Origin: Brucella oryzae
GTDB taxonomy: Bacteria; Pseudomonadota; Alphaproteobacteria; Rhizobiales; Rhizobiaceae
Reading direction: 5' to 3'
Assembly (NCBI GenBank): GCA_012103035.1
Contig: JAAVLL010000002.1
Coordinates: forward strand, 62,001-126,000
Length of the DNA stretch: 64,000 nucleotides
Shown one piece after another: positions 51,802 through 61,725 of this stretch. Below the pieces are notes generated by a model. The model saw nothing but the letters and a program-made list of their open reading frames with translations. It made no database searches and was not told the DNA's origin. Both the position numbers and the translations under genes were made by a program. Every line of letters begins with the position of its first letter. Positions within the stretch are counted from its first letter, which is position 1.

Positions 51802-51868
51802 CATACGTTGCGTATATTAGTTGACATACGCCGCGTATCAATTATTTAATTAACATACGGACCGTATG
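51802..51868. promoter_or_regulatory. Three palindromic operators for the TetR regulator
   Basis: Three copies of CATACG-N3-CGTATG occur: 51802-51816 (CATACG-TTG-CGTATA), 51825-51839 (CATACG-CCG-CGTATC) and 51854-51868 (CATACG-GAC-CGTATG, perfect). They lie between the divergent tetR and MFS genes, 23 and 29 bases apart. Confidence 0.88.
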
Positions 51869-51904
51869 CAAGTGATGTAATTTCCCTTTCAAGGACCCAC
51901 TCCG

Positions 51905-53136
51905 ATGTCCAATCCCTATAGAGAAATTTTCAGCGCCCCAGGCGCTATCGGCTTTCGGCGGCGGCTTTCTTCGCCCGTCTTCCCTTTGCGATGGCGCCTG
52001 TCGGCATTGTGGCCATGCTTGCGCAGACCCATGGCGAATATTGGCTGGCTGGCGCGGTTTCGGCCACTTTCGCGCTCACGAATGCATTCATATCGCCGCA
52101 AATATCGCGTCTTGTCGACCGTTACGGGCAAAGCCGCATCGTCATGCCTGCCACAATCGTTTCGGTGATAGCCTTCGCTCTTCTGATCGTAGCGACAAAT
52201 CAGGGCTGGGCAAACTGGACATTGTTCGTCTCGGCGTTCTTTGCCGGTGCCATGCCCAGCATCCCGGCAATGGTGCGGGCACGATGGACGGAAATTTTCC
52301 GTAACCGTCCCGAATTGAATACCGCTTTCGCGTTCGAGTCGGCAGCGGACGAACTGGTCTATATTTCAGGAGCTTCACTTTCCGTGGCTTTGGCGGTTTC
52401 GTTATTTCCAGAAGCAGGGATGCTCATCAGTACGACGTTTCTGGCCGTGGGTACGATTGCCTTCCTCCTGCAGCGTTCCAGTGAGCCGCCGGTTCGTGCG
52501 CTCGATCAAAATAGTCCGCAACGTTCCGCGATCTGGTCGCGTCCTGTTCAGATCATCACACTGGCACTCATCTTCGTCGGTTCCACCTTTGCGACGGCTG
52601 AAGTCAGTGCCGTGGCGATTACACGTGAGCTTGGTCAGCCCGGCGCAGCCAGCCTTGTGATCGGCGTCTATGCAATCGGTTCGTTCCTTGTGGGGATAAC
52701 GCTTGGGGCATTGGCGCTTCGCATACCCTTGCAACGCCAGCTGATGATTGCCGTCAGCGTACTGGCATTGACGGCCTTGCCGCTGCCCTTTGCAGGCACA
52801 TCGACGATGCTTCTTGCAACCGCAGTGTTCGTCAGCGGCGTTGCGATCTCTCCGACATTCATCACGGCCTTCGGTTTGATCGAACGCCGTGTACCGGAGA
52901 CGATGCTGACCGAAGGCATTACCTGGGTCATGACCGGCATCGGTATCGGGATGGCGTTCGGTGCATTCGTTTCCGGCTGGGTGGTTGATAATTTCGGTGC
53001 CGCAAACGGCTTCTGGGTTTCTGTCGTCGCCAGTTTCAGCGCGGCTGCAATCGTCGCGCTTGGTCAGGCCAGCCTGTCCGGAGCAACGGAAGCCGTTGAA
53101 TGCGATGCGCTATGTGCAGCTGAAGCGGCGGAATAA
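51905..53136 (+). CDS. MFS transporter, frameshifted near start
   Basis: A major-facilitator protein with about 12 helices. It starts MSNPYREIFSAPGA and after a lost base near 51945 continues with AMAPVGIVAMLAQTHGEYWL and FISPQISRLVDRYGQSRIVM, an A-motif-like loop. Later helices include FVSGVAISPTFITAFGLIE and EGITWVMTGIGIGMAFGAFV. Restored length about 410. It is under the divergent TetR, so export of a drug or toxic compound that TetR senses is likely. The C-terminus is acidic. Confidence 0.87.
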
Positions 53137-53146
53137 TCCTATAGGG

Positions 53147-53167
53147 CGAGCGGGTAAGACCCGCTCG
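53147..53167. terminator. Hairpin between convergent MFS and LysR genes
   Basis: A nine-base perfect stem (CGAGCGGGT with ACCCGCTCG) with loop AAG. It lies 11 bases after the MFS stop and at the end of the convergent LysR gene, so it may serve both. Confidence 0.75.
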
Positions 53168-54136
53168 TCAATCTCCGTAAATACGTTTTTCCAGGGGTGG
53201 AGGCAATCAGCCCCTTCAATCCGGCCAGCATGGCCTTTTCGGCCTTGTTGAGATTGGTTTCCGGATTCTGGATCAGGAAAACATCGATTGCGGAGGGTTA
53301 TCGTAAGGTGGCAAACGCCAGAGGAGGCCGTCATCGATCTCGCGTCGCGCCACATGCAATGGAAGCGGGCCGATGCCAAGCCCGGTGATAATCATCCGGC
53401 GCACTTCTTCAAGGCTCGATGACGTGCCGACCACATCCGGTGAAAGCCGCGCTTCACTGCGCAACAGGGCTACGGGTCGCAGTGCGTCGGCAATATGGTC
53501 CGTCTGGAACGAAACCGACGGCTCCCCTTTCAGATCGGCAAGCGTCAAGCCTGACTGCCCGAACATCCGGTGCCGGGGTCCGCAGAAAAAGCCGAAGAAC
53601 TCACGATAGACCATGGTGTAATCCAGCGCGGGATCGCGATTGCTCACCAAGCCAAGGCCGAAAGAGGCGCGCTTCTCGCGCACCAGCCGGGCGACTTCGG
53701 TGCTGGCGGATACGTTGATCGTCAGTGTCGCGCGGGGATGCTGTTCGTGAAAGAGTGCAAGCGCCTGATCGAAGATGGGCGAGATAATGTGGCTGGCGAC
53801 CGATATGGTGACATGGCCGGTCACATCATCTCCCACCCCGCGCACCAGCTGCGGCAATTGCGAAATGGCGCCGAAGACCTCGATGCTCTGTTCATAGAGG
53901 AGTTTGCCAACTTCCGTCAGCTCAAAATGGGTGGCGTCACGCTCCACCAGCCGCTGGCCGATGCGGTCTTCCAGCCTGCGCAGCGCATTGCTCACGCTCG
54001 GCTGTTTGAGGTTGAGGCGCTCCGCGGCGCGGGTGATGCTTTTGACTTCGGCGATCACCACGAAACTGCGCAGAAGGTTCCAGTCCAGATCCCAGACAAG
54101 GCGTTCGGGGCGGTGCAGCGACATGGTTTTATCCAT
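53168..54136 (-). CDS. LysR-family regulator, divergent from the catabolic operon; frameshifted
   Basis: A LysR regulator. The N-terminal part WDLDWNLLRSFVVIAEVKSI is followed by the helix-turn-helix RAAERLNLKQPSVSNALRRL and LVERDATHFELTEVGKLLYE. The effector domain includes HVTISVASHIISPIFDQALA and ILDP-like parts. A lost base near 53283 and possibly one near 53185 affect the C-terminus, so the stop at 53168 is inferred. It is divergent from the polar amino-acid importer at 54260 and most likely controls that operon, with its own substrate or product as inducer. Confidence 0.85.
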
Positions 54137-54259
54137 TCATGAGATCTATGTAATCCATTCCCATTATCTATTTGCGAAATGCATCCATAAAAGCAATCAT
54201 GAATATTGGAAGGCATAAACAAGCCTCAGAAAAACAATTAAGAGGAAGTCGGGAACAGC

Positions 54260-55044
54260 ATGTTTAACAAATTCACGGGTTTCATTGCCGCTGCAGCGAT
54301 TGCCGCCACCGCAGTCTTTGCGGTTGCGCCCGCACAGGCGGATGATCTGGAAAAGATCAAGGCATCGGGCGAGTTGAAAATCGCCATGAGCGGCCAGTAC
54401 CCGCCGTTCAATTTCGTCAATGAGAAGAACGAGGTCGTGGGCTTCGACGCTTCCATCGGTTCGGCCATTGCCGAACGTATGCAGTTGAAGCCGCAGCTCA
54501 TCACTACGGCCTGGGATGGTATCGTTGCCGGTCTTCGGGCGGGCAAGTTCGACACGGTGGTCGGCTCCATGACCATCACGCCGGAACGCGAGAAGGCCGT
54601 GGACTTTGTCGGACCGTATTATCACGCGGGCCGCGCGGTTTTCGTGAAGGAAGACTCTGCCGTTCAGAAGCTTGACGACCTCAAGGGCAAGACGCTGGGC
54701 GTCACGCTTGGTGAAACCCATGAGAAGTGGGCGCGCGAACAGGGTGGTTGGACCATTCGCACCTATAAGGGCCTGCCGGAACTGATGCTCGAACTGAATT
54801 CGGGTCGTGTCGACGCCATCGTCGTCGATAACATCCCGGTCATGGTGGCAATCAAGGAAACCGGGCAGAAGGTCCGCAGGCTCGATACGCCGGACATTGA
54901 AGGCGGCAGCGTTGCCATCGGCATTGCCATCCGCAAGAACAATCCGAGCTGAAGGCTGCGATGCAGAAGGCGCTCGACGAGATCATGGCCGACGGCACCT
55001 ATGAGAAGATCTCGATGGAATGGGTCGGCAGCGACATTCGCTGA
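54260..55044 (+). CDS. Polar amino-acid ABC transporter substrate-binding protein, frameshifted near end
   Basis: A periplasmic binding protein of the HisJ/ArtJ class. Signal peptide MFNKFTGFIAAAAIAATAVF, cleaved after AQA. The mature part starts LEKIKASGELKIAMSGQYPP and has FNFVNEKNEVVGFDASIGSA and VVGSMTITPEREKAVDFVGP, all family marks. The bilobed fold's ligand loop (ETHEKWAREQGGWTIRTY) is present. A lost G near 54948 shifts the last 32 residues. Length about 261. It is first in the catabolic operon, which suggests that the substrate has an amino-acid-like head. Confidence 0.9.
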
Positions 55045-55056
55045 TATGTCGTCATC

Positions 55057-55081
55057 CCGGCCCGGCATATGTCCGGGCCGG
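55057..55081 (+). promoter_or_regulatory. Intercistronic hairpin after the binding-protein gene
   Basis: A nine-base stem CCGGCCCGG with CCGGGCCGG around CATATGT, with no T run. As in the sugar operon at 28988, it lies between the binding-protein gene and the next transporter gene, consistent with mRNA stabilisation or partial termination. Confidence 0.65.
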
Positions 55082-55109
55082 TTGAGAACCGATTGACCGG
55101 AGTTTCCCG

Positions 55110-55755
55110 ATGGATTTTGCGTTGATGCAGCGCGTCCTCCCGTTTTTCTGGAGGCGGCATGGGTAACTGTGCAAATTTCCGCTATGGCCCTGATCCTGGG
55201 GCTTGCAGTAGCAGCACTCCTTGTGGCCGCGCGCCTGTCGCGATCAGTCATTCTGCGGGGATTTGCAATCGCCTATGTCAGCGTCTTTCGCGGCACGCCC
55301 TGCCTTGTACAGCTCTTCATTCTCTATTTTGGCGGTCCGCAGATCGGCATCAATCTGGAACCGTTTACCGCTGGCGTCATCGGGCTGGGGCTGAACATCG
55401 GCGCCTATATGTCGGAATCGATCCGCGGCGCGATCCAGAGTGTGGACCGCGGGCAAAGCGAAGCGGCGCGCTCCATCGGCTTCGGGCGCGGCCAGACCAT
55501 GCGGTTCGTCGTGCTGCCGCAGGCCGCCCGGCTGATGATCCGTCCGCTCGGCGTCAATGCGATTGCGCTTTTGAAAGGCTCTGCGCTGGTCTCCACCATT
55601 TCAGTGGTTGAACTGACCTATACGGCGCAGCGTTTCATCGGCTCGACCTACAAGCCGTTCGAGATTTCGGCGTCGCCGCCGTTCTCTACATGGTTATCAT
55701 CTATGTCGTGGCGCGCGGGGTCGATCTTCTCGACAAGCGCTTCGCGGCGCAGTGA
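55110..55755 (+). CDS. Polar amino-acid ABC permease 1, frameshifted
   Basis: An inner-membrane permease of the HisMQ family. After a start MDFALMQRVLP and a lost base near 55140 it continues WVTVQISAMALILGLAVAAL. The characteristic FRGTPCLVQLFILYFGGPQI and the EAA loop SEAARSIGFGRGQTMRFVVL follow. A second break lies near 55670 before YMVIIYVVARGVDLLDKRFA. Restored length about 215. It overlaps the next permease gene by four bases. Confidence 0.9.
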
Positions 55756-56426
55756 GGGAGGACCGGATGCAAGCTCTCGATTTCAGCATCGTCGCTCCCT
55801 ATACGGATCTGCTTCTGACGGGCCTTTGGTGGACGCTGGTTCTGACCGTTTCGTCGGCGTCCTTAAGCTTCGTGCTCGGGATCGCATTTGCGCTGGTGGT
55901 GCTTTATGCGCCCGCCATCCTCGCCTGGCCGGTACGGTTCTTCATGTGGCTGTTCATGGGAACGCCGCTTCTGCTGCAACTGTTCCTGATCTATTTCGGG
56001 CTGGTACAGATCGGCATCAATATTCCGGCTCTTGGCGCGGGCATTATCGGCCTCAGCCTGCACTTCGCGGTCTATAATGCCGATATCATCCGGGCAGGTA
56101 TCGTGGCGGTCGATCCCGGCCAGATGGAAGGCGCCCGTTCCATCGGTTTCAGCCATGGTCAGGCCTTGCGCTACATCGTCATCCCGCAGGCGATCCGCAA
56201 CACGATCCCGCCGATCGGCAACAATATGATTGTTCTTCTGAAGGATACGTCGCTGGTTTCGATCATCGGCATTGCGGAACTGGTGCACAGCGCCCAGCTC
56301 GCCATCAGCGAAACCTTCAGCCCGTTCGAATTCTATATCACCGTCGCGGCCATCTATTATGTGGTCAATCTCGTGCTCGAGGCAGGCCTGCGGCGCATTG
56401 AAAGAAAAGTGGAGGTCACGCGATGA
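55752..56426 (+). CDS. Polar amino-acid ABC permease 2
   Basis: An intact permease of the same family as the preceding one, about 219-224 residues depending on GTG 55752 or ATG 55767. It has [20 protein letters not shown], the EAA loop [20 protein letters not shown] and [20 protein letters not shown]. Two different permeases are the normal heterodimer of HisQM-type importers. Its stop overlaps the ATPase start. Confidence 0.93.
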   Translation: MREDRMQALDFSIVAPYTDLLLTGLWWTLVLTVSSASLSFVLGIAFALVVLYAPAILAWPVRFFMWLFMGTPLLLQLFLIYFGLVQIGINIPALGAGIIGLSLHFAVYNADIIRAGIVAVDPGQMEGARSIGFSHGQALRYIVIPQAIRNTIPPIGNNMIVLLKDTSLVSIIGIAELVHSAQLAISETFSPFEFYITVAAIYYVVNLVLEAGLRRIERKVEVTR

Positions 56427-57195
56427 GCAGCTCCCAATCTGCAAAACCGATGGTCGAAGTGAAGGATGCCCGCAAGGCTTACGGCGCGCTGGAAGTGCTG
56501 AAAGGCATAGACCTTTCCGTGGCGCGCGGCCAGATCGTCGCGATCATTGGCCCGAGCGGCTCCGGCAAAAGCACATTGTTGCGCTCGATCAATCATCTGG
56601 AAACGCTGAATGGCGGTGAGGTCTGGCTTGATGGCGTGCAGGTCAACCAGCCGCTGACCGGGCAGGCGTTTGAAAAGCACATCAATGCGGTGCGCCAGCA
56701 GATGGGCATGGTGTTCCAGCACTTCAACCTGTTTCCGCATCTGACGGTGCTGGAAAACATCACGCTCGGCCCGATCAAGCTCAAAGGCATGGGCAAGGAC
56801 GCGGCACGCACGCTGGCGCTGGAACTTCTGTCGAAGGTGGGACTTGCCGACAAGATCGACGTCTACCCTTCGCGCCTGTCGGGCGGCCAGAAGCAGCGCG
56901 TGGCCATTGCGCGTGCGCTTGCCATGCAGCCGAAGGTGATGCTGTTCGACGAGGCGACTTCGGCGCTCGATCCCGAGCTGGTGGACGAGGTCAATGCCGT
57001 TATGAAGCAGCTTGCCGCTGAACATATGACGATGCTGATCGTCACGCACGAAATGCGTTTTGCGGGCGAGGTCGCCGACCGCATCCTGTTCATGGATGGC
57101 GGCGTGGTGGTGGAAGAGGACCGCCGGATCAGATTCTCAGCAATCCGGTACAGGAGCGCACCCGCTCCTTCCTCAAGAAATATCTGGCTGCGTGA
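56423..57195 (+). CDS. Polar amino-acid ABC ATPase (GlnQ/HisP-like), frameshifted at end
   Basis: The ATPase of the importer. Walker [11 protein letters not shown]-loop [18 protein letters not shown], signature [19 protein letters not shown], Walker [16 protein letters not shown] and H-loop [20 protein letters not shown] lost G near 57119 (GAGGACC for GAGGGACC) shifts the last 25 residues; restored, it ends in [16 protein letters not shown] with a stop at 57195. Length about 257. It is ten bases upstream of the dimethylformamidase-like gene. Confidence 0.93.
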
Positions 57196-57204
57196 GGTGT
57201 CGGA

Positions 57205-58842
57205 ATGAGCGAGAGAAACATTAACGAGTTTCCCGATTTCGGGCTGACGCCGGCGCAGCGGCGTGAAGCCGTCCTTGGCCATTATTACGAATATCCCGGC
57301 ATGGATGGTCCGCGCGGCGAAATCTGGTGCTATACAGATGCCTATTCCTATCTTCCGGGCGCGACTGTCAATCTTCAGGTGAGCGCGACCGCCTCGCGTT
57401 TCGATATCGAGATCGTACGGGATGGAGCGGTGGAAACGCCGGTCTTCTCCAAGCGCGGGATCGACTGCAAATGGCAGGAAACACCGGCGCAATGTTCGGT
57501 TGTCGGCTGCGGCTGGGAAACGACATTTGCCTTCAAGACGGATGAGAACTGGCCTTCCGGCGCTTATCGCATCACCTTGAAGGCGCATGGCAATGACGGA
57601 CAGCCGATCCATTGCCATCACCTGTTCATCCTGCGCCCGGCGGCGGGCGCAAGCCCGGACGTATCCTGCAGGTCGCCGCGACCGGCACATGGACCGCCTA
57701 TAATACCTGGGGTGGTTCCAACCATTATCAGGGCATTACCGGGCCGAATGGCGATCAATATGCGACGACGGTGAGTATCGAGCGTCCTTTCTGCCGTGGC
57801 TTTGTTGTCCTGCCATCCGACGCGCCGCGCGTACCGCTGGAATTTGTGACGCCGCCAGCCAGCCCCCACGCTACCCGCATATGGAATGGGCCTATGCCAA
57901 TGGCTATTCCAAGAAATATACCTCTTCCGGCTGGGCAAGCTATGACAGCCTGTTCTTCCGCTGGGCCGAGCGGGAAGGCTTTGCGGTCGATCTCGCCAGC
58001 CAGCACGAATTGCATTTCTCGCCGGAAATCCTCGACGGTTACGATTGTGTCGCCTTTGTCGGTCACGACGAATACTGGACATGGGAAATGCGCGATGCCG
58101 TCGATCATTATGTTGACGGCGGCGGTCGTGCGGCGCGTTTCGCGGGCAATTTCATGTGGCAGACCCGGCTTGAGGACAACGGCAAGCGCCAGACCTGCTA
58201 CAAATATCGCGCCCGCGCCGAAGACCCGGTCTATCGCTCCGCCGATCCGCGCCGCACCAGCGGCTGCTGGGAAGCGAAAGAAACCGGACGGCCCGCAGCG
58301 GAGACATTCGGGCTCAACGCACTGCGCGGGCTATATGTCGGCTGGGGCGGCTGCGCTCGCGCGGCGTGCGTGGTTTCCCGGTCTATCGTCCAGAACACTG
58401 GGCCTTTGCTGGTACCGGCATCTATTACGGCGATCTTCTCGGTGCCGACGGTCATGCCTTCGGCTACGAAGTCGACGGGCTTGATTATGTGATCCGGGGT
58501 GGATTGCCGGAACCGGAGGAAGGCAGCGGTGCACCGGATGGATTGCAGATATTGGCGCTTGGTATGTCGTCTCTCAAGGAAGAGAGCGCAGATATTCCAG
58601 CCGACGACCAGTTTCTCTCCGATGCCGATGCCAAATTCGTTGCCGATACGCTGATCGGCGACAATGGTGATGCAGCCGTCGAACGCATCAAGCGCGGCTG
58701 TGGCATGATCGTCAATTTCCCGCGCGGCAAGGGCGAGGTTTTCCACGCCGGAAGCTGCGAGTGGGTAGCGGCTCTCAAACGCGGCGACCGCATGGTCGAG
58801 CGTGTAACCGCCAATGTTCTCAACCAATATCTCAAGCGCTGA
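57205..58842 (+). CDS. N,N-dimethylformamidase beta-subunit-like hydrolase, frameshifted
   Basis: This protein resembles the large subunit of N,N-dimethylformamidase, an iron-dependent amidohydrolase. Visible parts are the beta-rich N-terminal domain ([20 protein letters not shown]), the core ([60 protein letters not shown]) and a C-terminal metal-ligand-like CEW ([20 protein letters not shown]). Three lost bases (near 57640, 57865 and 58360) break it. Restored length is about 546, shorter than dimethylformamidase large subunits, and no small-subunit gene is near. I infer that it hydrolyses an amide bond in the imported compound. The family match is by eye; substrate unknown. Confidence 0.72.
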
Positions 58843-58854
58843 CAGAGTAACGCC

Positions 58855-60220
58855 ATGCTCAACACAAAAGCACAGAACGAACGCCCCGCATCGCATCTTT
58901 TCTACCAGTCGCGCCTGCGCAGGCCGCTGGTGGATCGTGCCGAAGGCATCTACATCTGGGATCAGGACGGACGCCGCGTCATCGACGGATCGAGCGGCGC
59001 GATGGTGGTCAATATCGGCCATGGCAATCGCAACGTGCTCGATGCCATGAAGGCGCAGATGGACCGCGTGACCTTCGCCTATCGCCTGCATTTCGAAAAC
59101 GAACCGGCTGAAGATCTGGCGCGCATGGCCGCCGAGCGGATGCCGGAAGGTCTGACAAGATATTCTTTGTTTCCGGCGGTTCGGAAGCGGTGGAATCTTG
59201 CATCAAGCTTGCCCGCCAATGGGCGGTTGCGACCGGGCAGGGCAAACGCTGGAAAGTGATTTCGCGCTTTCCATCCTATCATGGCGGCACGCTTGGCGCG
59301 CTCGCCGTCACCGGCTATGCGGCCTTGAGCGAACCTTTCGCGCCCATCATGCGTGAAATGCCGAAAGTCCCGGCGCCGACCGCCTATCTTGACCGCGACA
59401 ATCTTTCGATGGAACAGCGCGGGCAGAAATATGCCGACATGCTGGAAGAACGGATTCAGGAGGAAGGTCCTGAAAGCGTGCTCGCCTTCATCATGGAGCC
59501 GATCGGCGGGGCGTCCACCGGCGCGCTGGTTGCGCCCGACAGCTATTATCCGCGCATCCGCGAAATCTGCGACCGTTATGGCATCCTGCTGATCCATGAC
59601 GAGGTGATGAGCGGCGCTGGGCGTACTGGCAAGTTTCTCGGCGGCGATCACTGGAACTGCAAGCCTGATCTCATCGCGCTTTCCAAGGGCTTTGCCTCCG
59701 GCTATTGCCCGCTGGGCGCGATGGCCGCACCGGCCCGCATCGTCCAGCCGGTTCTGGATGCCGGGGCTTCCTGCATGGCTTCACCTATGCCGGCAACCCG
59801 CTGGCCTGCGCGGCGGGCAAGGCCGTGTTGCAGGAAATCGACCGTCTTGATCTGGTCGGCAATGCCGCCCACATGGGCGATGCGCTGAAGGGCGAACTGG
59901 AAGGGCTTGCGAAGCGCTTCCCGTTCATCGGCGATGTGCGCGGCAAGGGGTTGTTGCTGGCTGCTGAGTTCGTCTCCGATCCCGAAACCATGAAGCCGCT
60001 GCCAAAGGAACTGAACGCCCATCAGCGCATGGTCGATCTCGCCTATGAACGCGGGCTTATCATCTATTCGCGTCGCACGCGCGGCGGTGTCGAGGGCGAC
60101 CATTTCCTCGTCTGCCCGCCAGTGATTGTGAGCCGCGAACAGGTCGGCGAGATTACGGCCATCCTTGGCGACACGCTGGAGGTTCTGGCGCGTGAACTCA
60201 AACTGCCCGTGAATGCGTAA
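58855..60220 (+). CDS. Class III aminotransferase, frameshifted
   Basis: A PLP-dependent aminotransferase of fold type I, class III. Conserved parts are YIWDQDGRRVIDGSSGAMVV, NIGHGNRNVLDAMKAQMDRV, YHGGTLGALAVTGY and LLIHDEVMSGAGRTGKFL. The PLP-Lys lies in LIALSKGFASGYCPLGAMAA. A lost A near 59158 and a lost base near 59768 break it; restored length about 455. Class III enzymes act on omega-amino acids, beta-amino acids or polyamines. In this operon it could turn an amine into the beta-keto acid used by the next enzyme. ATG 58855 starts after GAGTAACG. Confidence 0.9.
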
Positions 60221-60232
60221 GGAAACCGGATC

Positions 60233-61180
60233 ATGACCGACAAGAAGAAGACGCGTCGCAAGGTGATTATCACCTGCGCGGTGACGGGCTCCGTCCATAC
60301 GCCCTCCATGTCGCCGCATCTGCCGGTCACGCCGGACGAGATTGCGAGCGAAGCCATTGCCGCAGCAGAAGCGGGCGCATCCATCCTGCATCTTCACGCC
60401 CGCGACCCGCGCGACGGCAGGCCGTCCGCCAATCCGGACCTGTTCATGCAGTTCCTACCGCGCATCAAGCAGTCGACCACGGCAGTGGTGAATATTTCCA
60501 CCGGCGGCTCGTCATTGATGACGCTGGAAGACCGTCTGGCCGCGCCGCTCAAGGCGGAGCCGGAAATGTGCTCGCTCAATATGGGCTCGATGAATTTCGC
60601 GCTGTTTCCCGCACTCGACAAGCCGCGTGAATGGAAACATGCATGGGAGCCGGAACTGCTGGAGGCTACCCGCCATTCGATTTTCAAGAACACTTTCGCG
60701 GATATGGAAGGCATTCTGACCAGCCTCGGGCAGGGCTGCGGCACGCGCTTCGAGTTTGAATGCTACGATGTCGGCCATCTCTATTCGCTGGCGCATTTCC
60801 GCGACCGGGGGCTGGTGTCCGGTCATTTGTTCATCCAGTTCGTCTTCGGTGTTCTGGGCGGTATCGGAGCCGATCCGGACAATCTCATGCATATGAAACG
60901 GATTGCCGACAAGTTGTTCGGTGACGACTATTCCTTCTCCGTACTGGCGGCGGGACGGCACCAGATTCCGATGATTACCATGGCGGCTGCCATGGGCGGC
61001 AATGTCCGCGTCGGGCTGGAAGACAGCCTTTATGACGGGCGCGGCCAGCTTGCCAAGAGCAATGCCGATCAGGTGCGGCGCATTCGCAGTATCCTTGATG
61101 GCCTGTCGCTGGAGGTGGCAACGCCCGACGAAGCGCGCGACTATCTGGGTCTCAAGGGTGGAGACAGGGTGGCGTTTTGA
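60233..61180 (+). CDS. Beta-keto acid cleavage enzyme (BKACE, DUF849)
   Basis: An intact 315-residue zinc TIM-barrel enzyme of the BKACE family. Members exchange acetyl-CoA with a beta-keto acid to give acetoacetate and a new CoA ester. The metal-binding HLHARDP (H53 and H55) follows the first strand (VIITCAVTGSVHTPSMSPHL). Other marks are FECYDVGHLYSLAHFRDRG and GGNVRVGLEDSLYDGRGQLA, where Glu of GLED is the expected third zinc ligand. Its ATGA overlap with the next gene shows coupling. The true keto-acid is unknown. Confidence 0.92.
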   Translation: MTDKKKTRRKVIITCAVTGSVHTPSMSPHLPVTPDEIASEAIAAAEAGASILHLHARDPRDGRPSANPDLFMQFLPRIKQSTTAVVNISTGGSSLMTLEDRLAAPLKAEPEMCSLNMGSMNFALFPALDKPREWKHAWEPELLEATRHSIFKNTFADMEGILTSLGQGCGTRFEFECYDVGHLYSLAHFRDRGLVSGHLFIQFVFGVLGGIGADPDNLMHMKRIADKLFGDDYSFSVLAAGRHQIPMITMAAAMGGNVRVGLEDSLYDGRGQLAKSNADQVRRIRSILDGLSLEVATPDEARDYLGLKGGDRVAF

Positions 61181-61725
61181 TGCCGAAAATCGTGCTGGAT
61201 AACAAAACAGGCGTTACGGTCCGGCTTGGCGAAGCCGCCGACGCGGAACTGATCCATGAGGCAATCCGCATCATGGGCGAAGGGCTTGGTGCTGCCGACA
61301 GGATTTCCAGCACGGTCGAGGATTTTCGCCGTTACGGTTTCGGTCCCTATGCGGCATTCACCAGCCTGATTGCCGAGGTGGACGAGAGCTTTGCCGGGCT
61401 CGCCCTGTTTTTCCCGATCTTCTCGACATGGTTCGGCAAACCCGGCGTCTACGTGCAGGACCTCTATGTCGATGAAGCCTTTCGCGGCAACGGGATCGGT
61501 GAAGTGCTTCTGCGCCATGTCGCCTCCTGGTCGATGGCGCGGGGCGGCGTCTATCTGCGGCTGGCCGTGGACCGGGACAATGTTGCTGCACAGAGATTTT
61601 ACGAGCGGCTGGGTATCGGCTGGATCGAAGCCGACCGCGATCACGGAGCCTATGGCGATGATTTCGCCCGTCTGGCGCATATCAATAAAACAGGGAGCAG
61701 TCATGAAAGCCTTTTACGCCGTTGA
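61180..61725 (+). CDS. GNAT acetyltransferase, spermidine/diamine N-acetyltransferase-like
   Basis: An intact 181-residue GNAT protein. It has FSTWFGKPGVYVQDLYVDEA followed by the acetyl-CoA loop R102-GNGIG (FRGNGIGEVLLRHV) and a C-terminal part with RDNVAAQRFYERLG. The STW-x-GK phrase and the DLYV-x-x-x-xRG-x-GIG order are those of the spermidine/spermine and thialysine acetyltransferases. It would acetylate a primary amine. The start ATG 61180 overlaps the BKACE stop, and its end overlaps the deacetylase gene by 23 bases. Confidence 0.82.
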   Translation: MPKIVLDNKTGVTVRLGEAADAELIHEAIRIMGEGLGAADRISSTVEDFRRYGFGPYAAFTSLIAEVDESFAGLALFFPIFSTWFGKPGVYVQDLYVDEAFRGNGIGEVLLRHVASWSMARGGVYLRLAVDRDNVAAQRFYERLGIGWIEADRDHGAYGDDFARLAHINKTGSSHESLLRR

